Positions 8,329 to 17,011 of a stretch of DNA of 19,930 nucleotides are shown one piece after another (position 1 is the first letter of the stretch; every line of letters starts with the position of its first letter). This DNA comes from JAJRWS01 sp039831705. GTDB lineage: Bacteria > Planctomycetota > Planctomycetia > Pirellulales > Lacipirellulaceae. A model generated the notes under the pieces. That model did no database searches. It was not told the origin of the DNA and saw only the letters and a list, made by a program, of their open reading frames with translations. A program made the position numbers and the translations under genes. The stretch covers positions 1 through 19,930 of the forward strand of contig JBDOMT010000290.1 in assembly GCA_039831705.1 (NCBI GenBank), read 5' to 3'.

Positions 8329-8618
8329 TCAATACCGTCGCGGTCCGCGTTAACTCGAATGCGGACCAGATAGCTCCGATTTGGCGCGCGACCACTTGCG
8401 CAATAAGGTATCAGGTAGAAAAAGGACAGACAATGCGTGGACTGGAAACGGCAGTCGATTCGCTCTAACCATTTATGCAGCAAACAGTTAAGTGGGATCC
8501 GACCGGAAAAGGCAATCCTGCGCATTGCCTGTCCTTGCCTTTCTCTTGCCTTTCTTGTCGCACCCAAGTCAGGCTACGCTACTTCCAGTGATTTTTTACC
8601 AAAGTCAGGAGTGTTGAA
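8329..8618. promoter_or_regulatory. Divergent intergenic region
   Basis: These 290 bases separate two divergent genes and should hold promoters for both. I could not identify convincing -35/-10 pairs. A perfect 6-bp hairpin (ggcaat 8511-8516 / attgcc 8524-8529, 7-base loop) is followed by an exact 11-bp tandem duplication (8534-8544 and 8545-8555) in a pyrimidine-rich tract. The clear ribosome binding site AGGAG at 8607-8611 belongs to the lipoprotein gene. Confidence 0.4.
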
Positions 8619-9317
8619 ATGAAGCTATGCATTATTTATTCAATCGTCAGTCTGGTTCTGACGGTCTCGACGTTTGGTGGCTGCGGCTCCCCAGAGAATT
8701 CTCAACCTGCCAGCCCCTCAATAACTTCTGACTCCGGCTCCAGTAGCTCACGATCTGAGCAGCCGTCTACAGGAGAATTAAGCTCTGCAACTCACCAGTC
8801 GGCCGCAGCCGCGCCGACAACCGAGGCATTTGCAGGCAAGGTTGCGGAGATTCCCGGGACCATCGAAGCAGAAAATTTTAACGAAGGAAAACCAGGCGTT
8901 GCCTATAGCGATCAGGATGAAAAGAACCTGGGAGCCAAAGATTATCGGGGGCCGACCCAAGTCGACATCGAACAGCGCGACGATGCATCGGGAGGTTTCG
9001 GAGTTGGCTGGACGCGAACAGGTGAGTGGCTCGCTTATACCATTCGAGTGAAAGAAACTGGAATCTACGATCTCCAGATTCCAGTTGCATCAGACAAGCA
9101 AGGTGGCACTTTTCATCTGGAGTTTAACGGCAAAGACGTAACCGGCCCGATCGACGTTCCAGATACGGGTGGCTGGGAAAACCTGCAAACGATTTCCATC
9201 GAGGGGCTGCAACTTCAAAAAGGAGTCCAGGAGATGAAACTCGTGATGGACGTTCAAGGCGGTTCAGGAAGCATCGGCGATATCGACTGCCTGCGATTCA
9301 CCGCCCAACCGCAGTGA
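8619..9317 (+). CDS. CBM6-like carbohydrate-binding lipoprotein
   Basis: The product is 232 residues. The start is fixed by AGGAG at 8607-8611, seven bases before the ATG. A hydrophobic leader ends in STFGGC, with Cys22 as the likely lipidated residue; the lipobox is imperfect because Phe occupies the -3 position. Residues 24-75 are a Ser/Ala/Thr/Gln-rich linker that would hold the domain off the membrane. From about residue 78 the sequence IPGTIEAENFNEG begins a CBM6-type beta-sandwich, with GEWLAYTIRV, a Gly-rich AYSDQDEKNLGAKDYRG region, and GSIGDIDCLRFT at the end. No catalytic domain is present, so it probably captures sugar polymer at the cell surface. The esterase gene follows closely, suggesting the two work on the same substrate. 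Confidence 0.85.
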   Translation: MKLCIIYSIVSLVLTVSTFGGCGSPENSQPASPSITSDSGSSSSRSEQPSTGELSSATHQSAAAAPTTEAFAGKVAEIPGTIEAENFNEGKPGVAYSDQDEKNLGAKDYRGPTQVDIEQRDDASGGFGVGWTRTGEWLAYTIRVKETGIYDLQIPVASDKQGGTFHLEFNGKDVTGPIDVPDTGGWENLQTISIEGLQLQKGVQEMKLVMDVQGGSGSIGDIDCLRFTAQPQ

Positions 9318-9374
9318 AAACGACTCTGGACTAATCACAGCTCTCCCACTTCTCCGTTGAATGAATTGATCAAC

Positions 9375-10640
9375 ATGCAATATGCCTTGAAAGTCTTATC
9401 CTTGATCGTTGTGCTTTCGCCTATCGGCTTCGGCCAGGAGCCGGCCGATACGAACTACGACGAGTCCAAGGTGCCGAAGTATGAACTGCCCGATCCGTTA
9501 GTCTGCTTCGATGGTCAGCCGGTGACCGATGCAAAGACGTGGCGAGATAAGCGACGCCCGGAAATCCTCCGCGCATTTGAAACGCTCGTGTATGGAACGG
9601 TTCCTACTTGTCAGACAAGTCTCAATTTTGCAACGACCAGCAGCGAGCCGCAAGCCCTTGATGGGCTGGCAACTCGGAAGGAAATTCGCATCCAGCTCTT
9701 TGCGGAAAAAGACACTCCCTTGATCGACCTGTTGTTATATGTACCCAATGGAGCGAAAGGCCCTGTGCCGGTGTTCCTCGGGTTGAACTACGGCAATCAT
9801 GGAGTCCATTCGGATCCCACAATCACTCCGTCCCGCAATGCGAATTGCGAGCGGGGCGAGCATGCTCATCGCTGGCCATTGGAGCTGCTGCTCAAACAAG
9901 GCTACGCGGTGGCCAGTTATCATGGAGGCGATATCGAGCTTGATCGTCACGGTTCGGGTTGCCGTTTCACTACCGAAGGTTGGCAGGAAGGAATTCGTCA
10001 CTACGTTCTTCGACAGGCCGGCGGCACCGAACTGGCCGATGATCAATGGGGATCGATCAGTGCTTGGGCCTGGGGACTGAGCCGTGTGATGGACTACCTG
10101 CAGACCGACAAGACGATCGATCGAAATAAAGTGGCCGTGTTTGGTCATTCGCGAACCGGCAAGACAGCTCTATGGGCAGGCGCCCAGGACGAACGATTTG
10201 CTCTAGTGATCTCAAATAATTCCGGGCAAGGTGGAGCGGCCCTGGCCAGGCGACGTTACGGAGAATCGGTGGCTGCGTCGTATTCGATCTCAGGCATTTG
10301 GTATTGTAAGAACTATCAGCAGTACGGCTACAATGAATCGGCTTTGCCCATTGATGCGCATCTGCTGATCGCTTCGATCGCGCCGCGGCCGGTCTACGTT
10401 GCCAGTGCTAAGCAGGATCGTTGGAGTGATCCTCGTGGTGAGTTCCTGGCCGCTCGGCATGCCGATCCCGTTTATTGTCTACTAGGGCTAGCCGGCCTGG
10501 GAGTCGAAGAGTTGCCTCCCGTCGACCACCCGGTCGGAGAAACTATCGGCTACCACATCCGGACTGGTGACCACGAGATCGCACCTTACGATTGGAAACA
10601 ATACCTTGATTTTGCCGACCGGCATTTTCGTTCGGAGTGA
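9375..10640 (+). CDS. CE15-like glucuronoyl esterase (alpha/beta hydrolase)
   Basis: From ATG 9375 the product has 421 residues and begins with a clear signal peptide (MQYALKVLSLIVVLSP, ending near FGQ). An in-frame ATG at 9357 would add six residues. The nucleophile motif GHSRTGK (Ser259, codon 10149-10151) corresponds to the GxSRxGK motif of carbohydrate esterase family 15, and GDHEI near the end gives the catalytic His400. The VISNNSGQGGAALARR stretch after the nucleophile and the N-terminal fold fit the family. CE15 enzymes cleave esters between lignin alcohols and glucuronic acid of xylan; many bacterial members have broader or untested substrates. The gene starts 57 bases after the CBM6 lipoprotein stop and probably shares its transcript. 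It converges on the minus-strand cluster with 70 bases between. Confidence 0.87.
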   Translation: MQYALKVLSLIVVLSPIGFGQEPADTNYDESKVPKYELPDPLVCFDGQPVTDAKTWRDKRRPEILRAFETLVYGTVPTCQTSLNFATTSSEPQALDGLATRKEIRIQLFAEKDTPLIDLLLYVPNGAKGPVPVFLGLNYGNHGVHSDPTITPSRNANCERGEHAHRWPLELLLKQGYAVASYHGGDIELDRHGSGCRFTTEGWQEGIRHYVLRQAGGTELADDQWGSISAWAWGLSRVMDYLQTDKTIDRNKVAVFGHSRTGKTALWAGAQDERFALVISNNSGQGGAALARRRYGESVAASYSISGIWYCKNYQQYGYNESALPIDAHLLIASIAPRPVYVASAKQDRWSDPRGEFLAARHADPVYCLLGLAGLGVEELPPVDHPVGETIGYHIRTGDHEIAPYDWKQYLDFADRHFRSE

Positions 10641-10675
10641 AATCGCATTCGTCGAGGCCTCTCGTGATGATAGTG

Positions 10676-10695
10676 ATTACGGATTTTGTCGTAAT
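10676..10695. terminator. Weak hairpin between convergent genes
   Basis: attacg (10676-10681) pairs with cgtaat (10690-10695) around an 8-base loop in the short gap between two convergent transcription units. There is no strong T-run on either side, so its role as a bidirectional terminator is a guess from position. Confidence 0.25.
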
Positions 10696-10710
10696 GTCCT
10701 TTGCTCTCTC

Positions 10711-12540
10711 CTACTTGTGATCTACGCGTCCTTCCAACCGATCCAGATAGCTGTGGCCGCACTGGTCCGGATCGGATAATGGCAGGGAATAAGTCCAGTC
10801 AGCGGCTTCGTAAAGGATGACTTCGTTGATCTCATTTCGATGTGAAAGCAGTTTCCGAATAATGTCTTCACGTTTCTTGCGTGTCACATCGCTGTCTTTC
10901 GTGCGTAGTGTTTCTTGCGCCTCGTAAAAAAAACTTCGTGGGCCACTAAAATTTGAGCCGCGGTTCTCGGCCAAATCGCGGAAGCTCTCGCGTAGATACA
11001 GGTCCAGCGGAGCCTCGTCGGGTGCAAAGCGAATGCCGAGGTAGACCGGCTCGACCGAAAGTCCCGCCAAGTCGATCATCGACATACCCTCGCCGATGGC
11101 CGGAATGTGATTCAGCGAACCCCGGATGTTTTTATGGTAGTTTCGCCCGTAGACACCCCCATCGGGCTTGGCCAAGGAATCCAGACCTTTCCGCACGGCG
11201 CGGATCATGTTTCCACTGGGGGGAATCACTGCACGGATGCGCACGTCTGGAAACTCACGTTCCAAGTCCACGAGCAGTTTTCGTACACCGCTGGCCACCG
11301 TGCGGTTTCGCTCATAACGGAATGCGTAAGGGCTGTCGCGTGACTGGCATGGATCGTTCCACTCGTTATCTTGCCAGTCGGTGATCTGTTCGACCGAATC
11401 GGTTTTTGACGCGAGAGCGACGATGTTTGGATTCGACGCGAGCGAGATTGGGGCGAAAGCTCGATCGATCCCCAGATGGCGATAGTGGATGCCTTTCAGG
11501 CGGTAGCTTTCGAGAGGTCCTGGGCCGCCGTCACCATGCAAGTCGTCAGCCGTGGTGGCAGCCAACTGGCAGTGAGAACGTGTGTTGATGAAAATTTCGT
11601 CGAAAGCGCTGAGCGTCAGCATCGTATTCAACTGGGTGATGGCAATGTGGCGAGTGGCGGTACGCTCGAAGTCCAGCATTTCGACGGACCAGTCGGCACC
11701 AAAATCGACCACAAAGCTTAGCCGAGATAGACGCTCCGCCACAGGGCGATCGCCCAATCGGTCGATGCTATTCTCGATTGCCTGAAAGGTCGTCCGATAG
11801 GACCCATTCGGCATGATTCCGGCAATGCGAGTCAGTGACGCGTCGGGATCAGAGTGGTCCAGAACACGGAAGATATTGACTCTCCCCAGTCGATTCCCGG
11901 CTCGCGACCCAACAACGATGGGATGGCCAATCGTGGCCTGGATCATTTCATCTTCTTCGCCCTCACACGCAATCTCTAGGAACCGATAGCCGTAGGGTAT
12001 CTGCAATCTGCTGATACGCAGAGAGTTGTCGTTGACTGAGACTTTAAAATCAGATAACTCGACTTGATGTCCTTTGGCTTGTTCGGCAATCTCGTGATAT
12101 CGTGTCAGATCGAAATTGCCTTCTGAATCGCGTATCAGCACGAACGACTCGGCGGCAATCGGCGGAAAATGCGATGCCACGATGCGCAATCCGGGTTTGC
12201 CTTGCGCGATACGGTCTGCCATTTTTTCAGCATTGCCGACGTGCGTGAATTCGATGCTGTGGGGTTCGGCCTCCAATTCTCGCCCCATCTTCTCCAAGAT
12301 CGTACGGAAATTAGCGAAGCATACATCCTGGGGATGGTAGTTCACGGTCGGCCACGCCGCCGGCAGAAATCCCCACAGCCAGTTCCCATGCTCGTCGAAC
12401 GTCGGAACTTCGTAGTATTTCGTCAAGGCCGGATCAAATGGGCGAAAACTGGCAGACAACCGAATCCCGTGGTCGGCAGCACTGCCACTGAGCATCTCCC
12501 CGAACTCCGGCATCATCCGTAACTGCATCGTCATCCGCAT
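10711..12540 (-). CDS. C-terminal 609-codon piece of the interrupted hydrolase
   Basis: This is the longest uninterrupted part, lying after the second TAG codon (12547-12549). It has no signal peptide and no clear ribosome binding site, so it is unlikely to be an independent gene, although an automatic caller would report it as one. Readable segments include DHGIRLSASFRPFDP, GFLPAAWPTVNYHPQDVCFA, FVVDFGADWSVEMLDF and GIHYRHLGIDRAFAP. The upstream codons in the same frame (DPKRLPEEDWSCYQKQARAI, ending LPS then TAG then KW) clearly belong to the same protein. I do not recognise a characterised activity; by context it is a secreted polysaccharide-acting or sugar-binding barrel. Confidence 0.6.
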   Translation of the reverse strand: MRMTMQLRMMPEFGEMLSGSAADHGIRLSASFRPFDPALTKYYEVPTFDEHGNWLWGFLPAAWPTVNYHPQDVCFANFRTILEKMGRELEAEPHSIEFTHVGNAEKMADRIAQGKPGLRIVASHFPPIAAESFVLIRDSEGNFDLTRYHEIAEQAKGHQVELSDFKVSVNDNSLRISRLQIPYGYRFLEIACEGEEDEMIQATIGHPIVVGSRAGNRLGRVNIFRVLDHSDPDASLTRIAGIMPNGSYRTTFQAIENSIDRLGDRPVAERLSRLSFVVDFGADWSVEMLDFERTATRHIAITQLNTMLTLSAFDEIFINTRSHCQLAATTADDLHGDGGPGPLESYRLKGIHYRHLGIDRAFAPISLASNPNIVALASKTDSVEQITDWQDNEWNDPCQSRDSPYAFRYERNRTVASGVRKLLVDLEREFPDVRIRAVIPPSGNMIRAVRKGLDSLAKPDGGVYGRNYHKNIRGSLNHIPAIGEGMSMIDLAGLSVEPVYLGIRFAPDEAPLDLYLRESFRDLAENRGSNFSGPRSFFYEAQETLRTKDSDVTRKKREDIIRKLLSHRNEINEVILYEAADWTYSLPLSDPDQCGHSYLDRLEGRVDHK

Positions 12541-13192
12541 CCACTTCTACGACGGGAGGTTGCTGCCCGCCATGCCGCTCGTCAGTTCTTCGTTATCGAG
12601 GATCGCGCGCGCCTGCTTCTGGTAACACGACCAGTCTTCTTCGGGCAGGCGTTTGGGGTCGACTGAAAACGGAAACGGACTTTGCTAAACGATCAAACGC
12701 CCGACGCCGTGGGCCTGCAATCGCCGAAAATACTGATCGAAGCCGCTCTTCTCGATTTTTCGAAAATGTCCAGCTTCCGGATCCCAAAAAATGCGGATAA
12801 GGTCGTCGACCAGATCGGCAAGGTACGAGATGGGGCGCGTCGGAGGCGCGGGTCGCACCTGGAGTTTTTGCGATTGGATGGGATGGCCAGGGATTTGCAG
12901 AGATACCTCTAGCTCAAACGGGTGTTGTTGGTTGTCTGGCTGCTCTTCACGGGCGTCGACCGTGAGCCAACCGCTCTCGGCGACTGACACACTCAATGCG
13001 GCAAAAGCGAGCTCCGGACCGCTGTTGAGAACTTCGTGATTCCGCCGTGCTGTCAACGTCACTATTTCGTCCGCCGTCGGACGGCGATTGAAAATTGGCC
13101 AAGATCGATTACCGATCGGCTGGTAACAGAACGGCGCTTCTACGTTTCTTGCCAGGAGTCTCGTTTTGGCTTCCTGCAATAGTGCGGCTTGA

Positions 13193-13995
13193 TCACCCAG
13201 TTCGCATAAATACTTTAAAGGGAGGCTCCCAGGCCTCCGTGCCGTATTCACGAGTCGTAAAGAAGTTAAACAGGTAAATGCCGTCGGCGCCGTCTTGCCA
13301 GCGGTTACTTGCTGCGCGGAGGTACTTTTCCGGCGTGAGGTATTTGTCCTTCGAACCACCTTCAGTGCATTCGATGCCGCCGTAAACTGGGACGTTGCGG
13401 ATCGCCTCCTTCCACGGCTTGATTGGCAAATCGTAGCGGGCATGAAGGAACTCCGACACAGTGACGAAATCAACCCAGCCGCTCTCGGCCCATGACACCG
13501 GGTCGCAACCGACTTCGCGGGATGAGGCGGGACTCTGTGGCGTGCGCCCGTAGTTTGAGGGGATGCGTACCGCCAGCACCAATCGTCGGCCGCGCTGGCT
13601 GCCAACTTCGTCAAGCATGTTGCGAACTCGCTGGACCAGCGAATTAATCTTGGTCACGCGCTGGGCGGTGGTGCCATCCTTAAAGAACGTTGGAAAGCGA
13701 TTGAAGTCGAGTTCGATTCCATCACAATCATAGCGCCGCATGGCCTCTTCGATCAGACGAAAGACGTAATCGCGAACTTCTTCGTGGGAGAAGTCCAACG
13801 CACCGCCCTTGAGCCGCCAGTCGGGGTGATCGACCCAAAACTGCGTTCGCAGGAAGTCGTTTCCGTGGGCGTCGTTCACGCGAAACGTTAGCAGCGCCTC
13901 GCGCCCCCGCCGTTTTGTTTCCGCCAGCATGATGGCGTGGGGATCGATACCGGCGTCAAAGAAGCGTTTGAGGTTTTCGAATCGCGGCTTTTCCG
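13193..13995 (-). pseudogene. First barrel domain piece of the interrupted hydrolase
   Basis: Homology-like reading begins at SEKPRFENLKRFFDAG just after the G-run lesion at 13997-14001. It continues through EALLTFRVNDAHGNDFLR, CDGIELDFNRFP and GADGIYLFNFFTTRE. Asp and Glu of the DGIELD segment are candidate catalytic or substrate-contact residues. The frame ends prematurely just after EPPFKVFM because of one extra base in 13208-13210; without it the protein continues as FKVLCELGDQAALLQ. Open codons from 14155 down to 13996 in this frame are not ancestral sequence. Confidence 0.7.
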
Positions 13996-14378
13996 AGGGG
14001 GCCAGTTTTCGCGTTGGTCGAGTGTCGACTGTGCACCGCGCATCGTCCCACCTTGGTCGGATAGTACATCGCTTGTGCGTTGATGCAGACGAGTACGCTG
14101 TCGACCTGACTCCCGTCGTAGGCGACTTCCTCGATAAGCCGTTTAAAGTCGTCAACCGTGATCGCGACCGGTCCTTTGTTGCCCACTTTCGTAGTCATGC
14201 ACGAGTCGCCGTCGAAGTTATAGAGGATGCGTCGACGACGCGCAGGGCCATCCTGTTTCTTAGAGGCCACCACTTGATGCAATAGAGGTTCCGGTTGCTG
14301 AGCTCGCACTGACGGAATCATGACCAGAGCCAGCATGAATCCAAGCCACTGTGCCTCACTCACTACTGCTTTTGCCAT
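13956..14378 (-). pseudogene. N-terminal piece of the interrupted hydrolase
   Basis: From ATG 14378 this frame carries the signal peptide and the first strands of the barrel domain up to MYYPTKVG near 14050. The remaining codons to 13956 are out of frame with the ancestral gene and should not be read as a real C-terminus. The phosphoesterase, sialidase-like and GH43-like genes lie upstream in the same direction, with a 92-base gap. Confidence 0.7.
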
Positions 14379-14470
14379 GACTACTTGCGGGTTGAATGGT
14401 TAACCTGTCAAACATACGCGTATGGGTTCAATATGCGGTGAAAGTGCGAATGCGCGGGAGCGGTACGGTG

Positions 14471-15502
14471 TCAAGGATTTTGAGGCGGAGAGCTTGAGTT
14501 TCGATCGGCTCGAGCTGATGGATGCGCATAAAACGACTCGAGCAACTCGCGTGGCGAACCTTCGAACTCGGCCCACTTCAAATCGCCGGCATAATGCTGG
14601 TCTCCCCCGGTGTAGTACACCACGGTCTTTCCCTGCCACTGGCAAAACTCGACATCCGATGCGTTGGTTTCCCGAATCTCCGGAGGCCGCAGTCGATGTA
14701 CTCGGTTCTTCGGATGGAACGTCACGAAAGGCCGTCCGGTTGGCGCGTCGTGCCAATGGACTAAATCGGTGGAGCGAGTCACGCGGGTCTCGTATCGTCC
14801 TCCGCCGAGAGAATGCAAATAGGTTGTGTAAAAGAACGCGCCTTCGTAGTAGAGTGCCGGGCCACCACAATATTTTTCCTTGCCGTAGAGTGCATTGGGG
14901 ACCGGTTGCCAGTGGAGTAGATCCCCCGACTTGAAATACTTGAATGTGAAGGCTGGCCACGCAGGGTCGTTGCTCTCGACGAGCATCACGAATCGCTGGT
15001 CGGCATGGCAGACGGACACATTGAAGAATTTTTCCTGAGGTTCGGCCTTCAACACCACAACCGGATCGGTCCAGTTCACCAGATCGTCGCTGGAGATCAT
15101 TGTGATTTCGGTAATCCGCCATTTTTTTTCCATGCCCCAGTTGCCCGCGAAGACATAGACTCGATCGTCGTGAACCAGGGCCATCCCAAGTCCATGGCCA
15201 ACCAGTGGAATCGACACGATTCGGTCCGTGCGCATGTCGCGAATACGAATCTCGTCCTGCGTGAAGTGGCTCCCATCGGTGTCGCCCGGATGCTCCCACT
15301 GTTTCTGCCAATTTTCCAGCAGGTAAAATTTGTCTTGGAAAACAAAGGGAGTCACCTCGACCAGTGGCGAATCGAGTTTCCCCTTAAACTCCAACGGATT
15401 GACCCAATCTCCAGGTTCCGCCCAACAGTCGGAACCAGCCAAGAGTAAGGCAGCGATCAGTGGAAATTGCATCAATGTTTTAAACATATAGTCGGCCATC
15501 AT
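14471..15502 (-). CDS. GH43-like five-bladed propeller glycosidase-related protein
   Basis: The product has 343 residues from ATG 15502. In-frame ATGs at 15487 and a few codons further on also precede the signal peptide (MQFPLIAALLLAGSDCWA), and no Shine-Dalgarno decides between them. The body has repeated propeller blades with the D-x-V/L-x-W pattern seen in GH43/GH32/GH117-type proteins: SSDDLVNWTDPVVV, SGDLLHWQPVP and STDLVHWHDAP, with GGPALYYEGAFFYTTYLHS and KTVVYYTGGDQHY. The protein is probably secreted and acts on, or binds, a glycan. I could not assign the catalytic acid residues with confidence, so a non-catalytic role is possible. It sits 74 bases after the sialidase-like gene and 92 before the interrupted hydrolase, in one probable operon. 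Confidence 0.78.
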   Translation of the reverse strand: MMADYMFKTLMQFPLIAALLLAGSDCWAEPGDWVNPLEFKGKLDSPLVEVTPFVFQDKFYLLENWQKQWEHPGDTDGSHFTQDEIRIRDMRTDRIVSIPLVGHGLGMALVHDDRVYVFAGNWGMEKKWRITEITMISSDDLVNWTDPVVVLKAEPQEKFFNVSVCHADQRFVMLVESNDPAWPAFTFKYFKSGDLLHWQPVPNALYGKEKYCGGPALYYEGAFFYTTYLHSLGGGRYETRVTRSTDLVHWHDAPTGRPFVTFHPKNRVHRLRPPEIRETNASDVEFCQWQGKTVVYYTGGDQHYAGDLKWAEFEGSPRELLESFYAHPSARADRNSSSPPQNP

Positions 15503-15576
15503 GTTTCATATGCGTCATCGACAACAGGTATTCTGTTGCAGAGTCGGTTGTTCCATTCGAAGACCTGCAGCCAACT

Positions 15577-16881
15577 CTATCGATTCAGTCGCCATCGGAC
15601 CATTGCCACGTCCATCTTGCAGATCTTCGCGCCCCGGAGGTTGCGAAAACCGGTGCCAAACGCTGTCAGTAACATCCCATCGGGCATTAACACGGTCGAG
15701 GTGGATTGTACACTGCAGAACCAGGCAGTGGGACCCGTGATGTTGCCCACCCAAGTCGCCAGGATGTAGCGGTGCTCCTTGTCCCATGTTTGCCCGTTGT
15801 CGTGGCTGACGACTGCCTCCACGCCAAACTGCGGGAACCCTTCGTGGGTAGCAGGCAATCCAAGACGCACCACATACGTCATGACGATATCCCCGCCAGG
15901 CATCCGCATCATGCTGGGATGATGGCGCCCCCACTCATACAGGGGCTTCAAGTCGGTCCATTTTTTTCCATCGTCCTTGGAGATGGAAACTGCCAGCCCG
16001 CCGTAGTGGTCGAGTTTGTGGTGGGCGAAACGTTTAGGGTAGTCGGTGCGGCATGCAGCGACCAAATCGCCGTTCGATGCCTGGATCAGGTTGACTTCGT
16101 TCACACCCAACCATTGCGGAATCTTCACTTCATCGCTCCAGGTCTGTCCCTCGTTCGTGCTGGAACGGAAATACCCATGAGAATAAAAGCCTTCGGGTGA
16201 GCCCCAGGCAACCCCGGTCGGCCGATAACTTGCTTCGAACAATTTTCTCGCCTGTCCCTCAGTATTTTTCACCACGAGCAGCGGATCCCATACATAGCGC
16301 TTTTGCACAGAACCATGGACAGGCGAGAAAGTCCATGTTTCTCCGAAATCACCGCTCAGCCATCGACCGTCTGCGACGTTGTCTGGGTGCGCCAGCAGCT
16401 TACCGTTGCCGAGATTGGTCAATCCCAAAGCAATACCCGGTTTCGGACGACCGTCGGCGTCGACGCTCAACCACTTCCGCTCGCCCCACGTCTTGCCGTG
16501 ATCTTCACTGAAAATAAACGCCGTATGGGTAGGGTGATGCGTGATCACCAACATCACGACCAGGTCCTTCTCAGGCAGGTAGGCCAGGTAGGGCATCTGG
16601 GCGTTTTCATCAACTTGTGTTCGGTACCAAGGTTCGCTTACCCACTGGATCTCTGCCGGCAACGAGGCCGGTTCTCGCGCGCCGTTGAGTTGCTGTACAA
16701 CATGCTCGTGTTTGCCAAATGGATGGGGTTTGGGCGCAGTCGACTCTTTGCCTCCGGTGATCGACAATTCTCCGCTAAAAACGGAAAGAAAAGCGACGAC
16801 CTTCATCAGACAGCATTTCACTGGGGCATCCTCGGTGGCCAGAATGGGAGAGAGAATCGAGCCCGATGAAGCGAATCTCAC
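15577..16881 (-). CDS. BNR/Asp-box sialidase-like protein
   Basis: The frame has 434 codons. Five Asp-boxes (S-x-D/N-x-G-x-T/K-W) can be read: SEDHGKTW (125-132), SGDFGETW (176-183), STNEGQTW (241-248), SKDDGKKW (301-308) and SHDNGQTW (359-366). This spacing is that of a six-bladed sialidase fold. Planctomycete proteins of this type are usually labelled exo-alpha-sialidase, but many lack proof of activity and the arginine triad cannot be confirmed by eye. The N-terminus is uncertain: ATG 16881 gives a long non-signal leader, while ATG 16806 gives MKVVAFLSVFSG, a weak export signal that fits a secreted enzyme better. The gene lies between the phosphoesterase (130 bases upstream) and the GH43-like gene. 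Confidence 0.85.
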   Translation of the reverse strand: MRFASSGSILSPILATEDAPVKCCLMKVVAFLSVFSGELSITGGKESTAPKPHPFGKHEHVVQQLNGAREPASLPAEIQWVSEPWYRTQVDENAQMPYLAYLPEKDLVVMLVITHHPTHTAFIFSEDHGKTWGERKWLSVDADGRPKPGIALGLTNLGNGKLLAHPDNVADGRWLSGDFGETWTFSPVHGSVQKRYVWDPLLVVKNTEGQARKLFEASYRPTGVAWGSPEGFYSHGYFRSSTNEGQTWSDEVKIPQWLGVNEVNLIQASNGDLVAACRTDYPKRFAHHKLDHYGGLAVSISKDDGKKWTDLKPLYEWGRHHPSMMRMPGGDIVMTYVVRLGLPATHEGFPQFGVEAVVSHDNGQTWDKEHRYILATWVGNITGPTAWFCSVQSTSTVLMPDGMLLTAFGTGFRNLRGAKICKMDVAMVRWRLNR

Positions 16882-17011
16882 TTGAAATCTCGGATGTCTA
16901 CTCCGTGGATTCGACTTAACTTGTGCAGAGGGGTCGAGAGACTGCGGTTCGATAGTGCCGGGCAGGTTTTGCCACAGCTTCTCGGCCCTTTCCCGCTAAA
17001 TACGTTATTCC

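Larger units (their letters stand above)
10711..14378 (-). pseudogene. Two-domain TIM-barrel glycosidase-like protein, multiply interrupted
   Basis: The gene would encode a secreted protein of about 1222 residues. The start at 14378 has a signal peptide (WLGFMLALVMIPSVRAQ). The first domain reads ILYNFDGDSCMTTKVGNKGP, AQAMYYPTKVG, FFDAGIDPHAIMLAE and YDCDGIELDFNRFPTFFKDG, like family-10-type glycosylhydrolase barrels of planctomycetes. The second half has FRPFDPALTKYYEVPTFD and VNYHPQDVCF and no function I can name. Five lesions break it: a lost base near 14047-14049, a lost base in the G run 13997-14001, an extra base in 13208-13210, and TAG codons at 12685-12687 and 12547-12549. Correcting the three indels restores one frame, with a gene length of 3669. 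Between the first two lesions the third frame reads TMRGAQSTLDQRENWPP, which bridges the halves. Either it is a recent pseudogene or some lesions are sequencing errors. Confidence 0.85.

Noticed and set aside
8012..8353. Plus-strand open frame of 113 codons
   Set aside because: It is antisense to the propeller gene and its captured N-terminus, with no independent support.
12685..13614. Separate 309-codon minus-strand gene
   Set aside because: Its first about 135 codons are out-of-frame shadow of the barrel domain, and the rest is the middle of the interrupted hydrolase.
14400..15311. Minus-strand open frame of 303 codons
   Set aside because: It is a shadow frame inside the GH43-like gene, Arg/Ser-rich and without any domain pattern, whereas the other frame has a signal peptide and propeller motifs.
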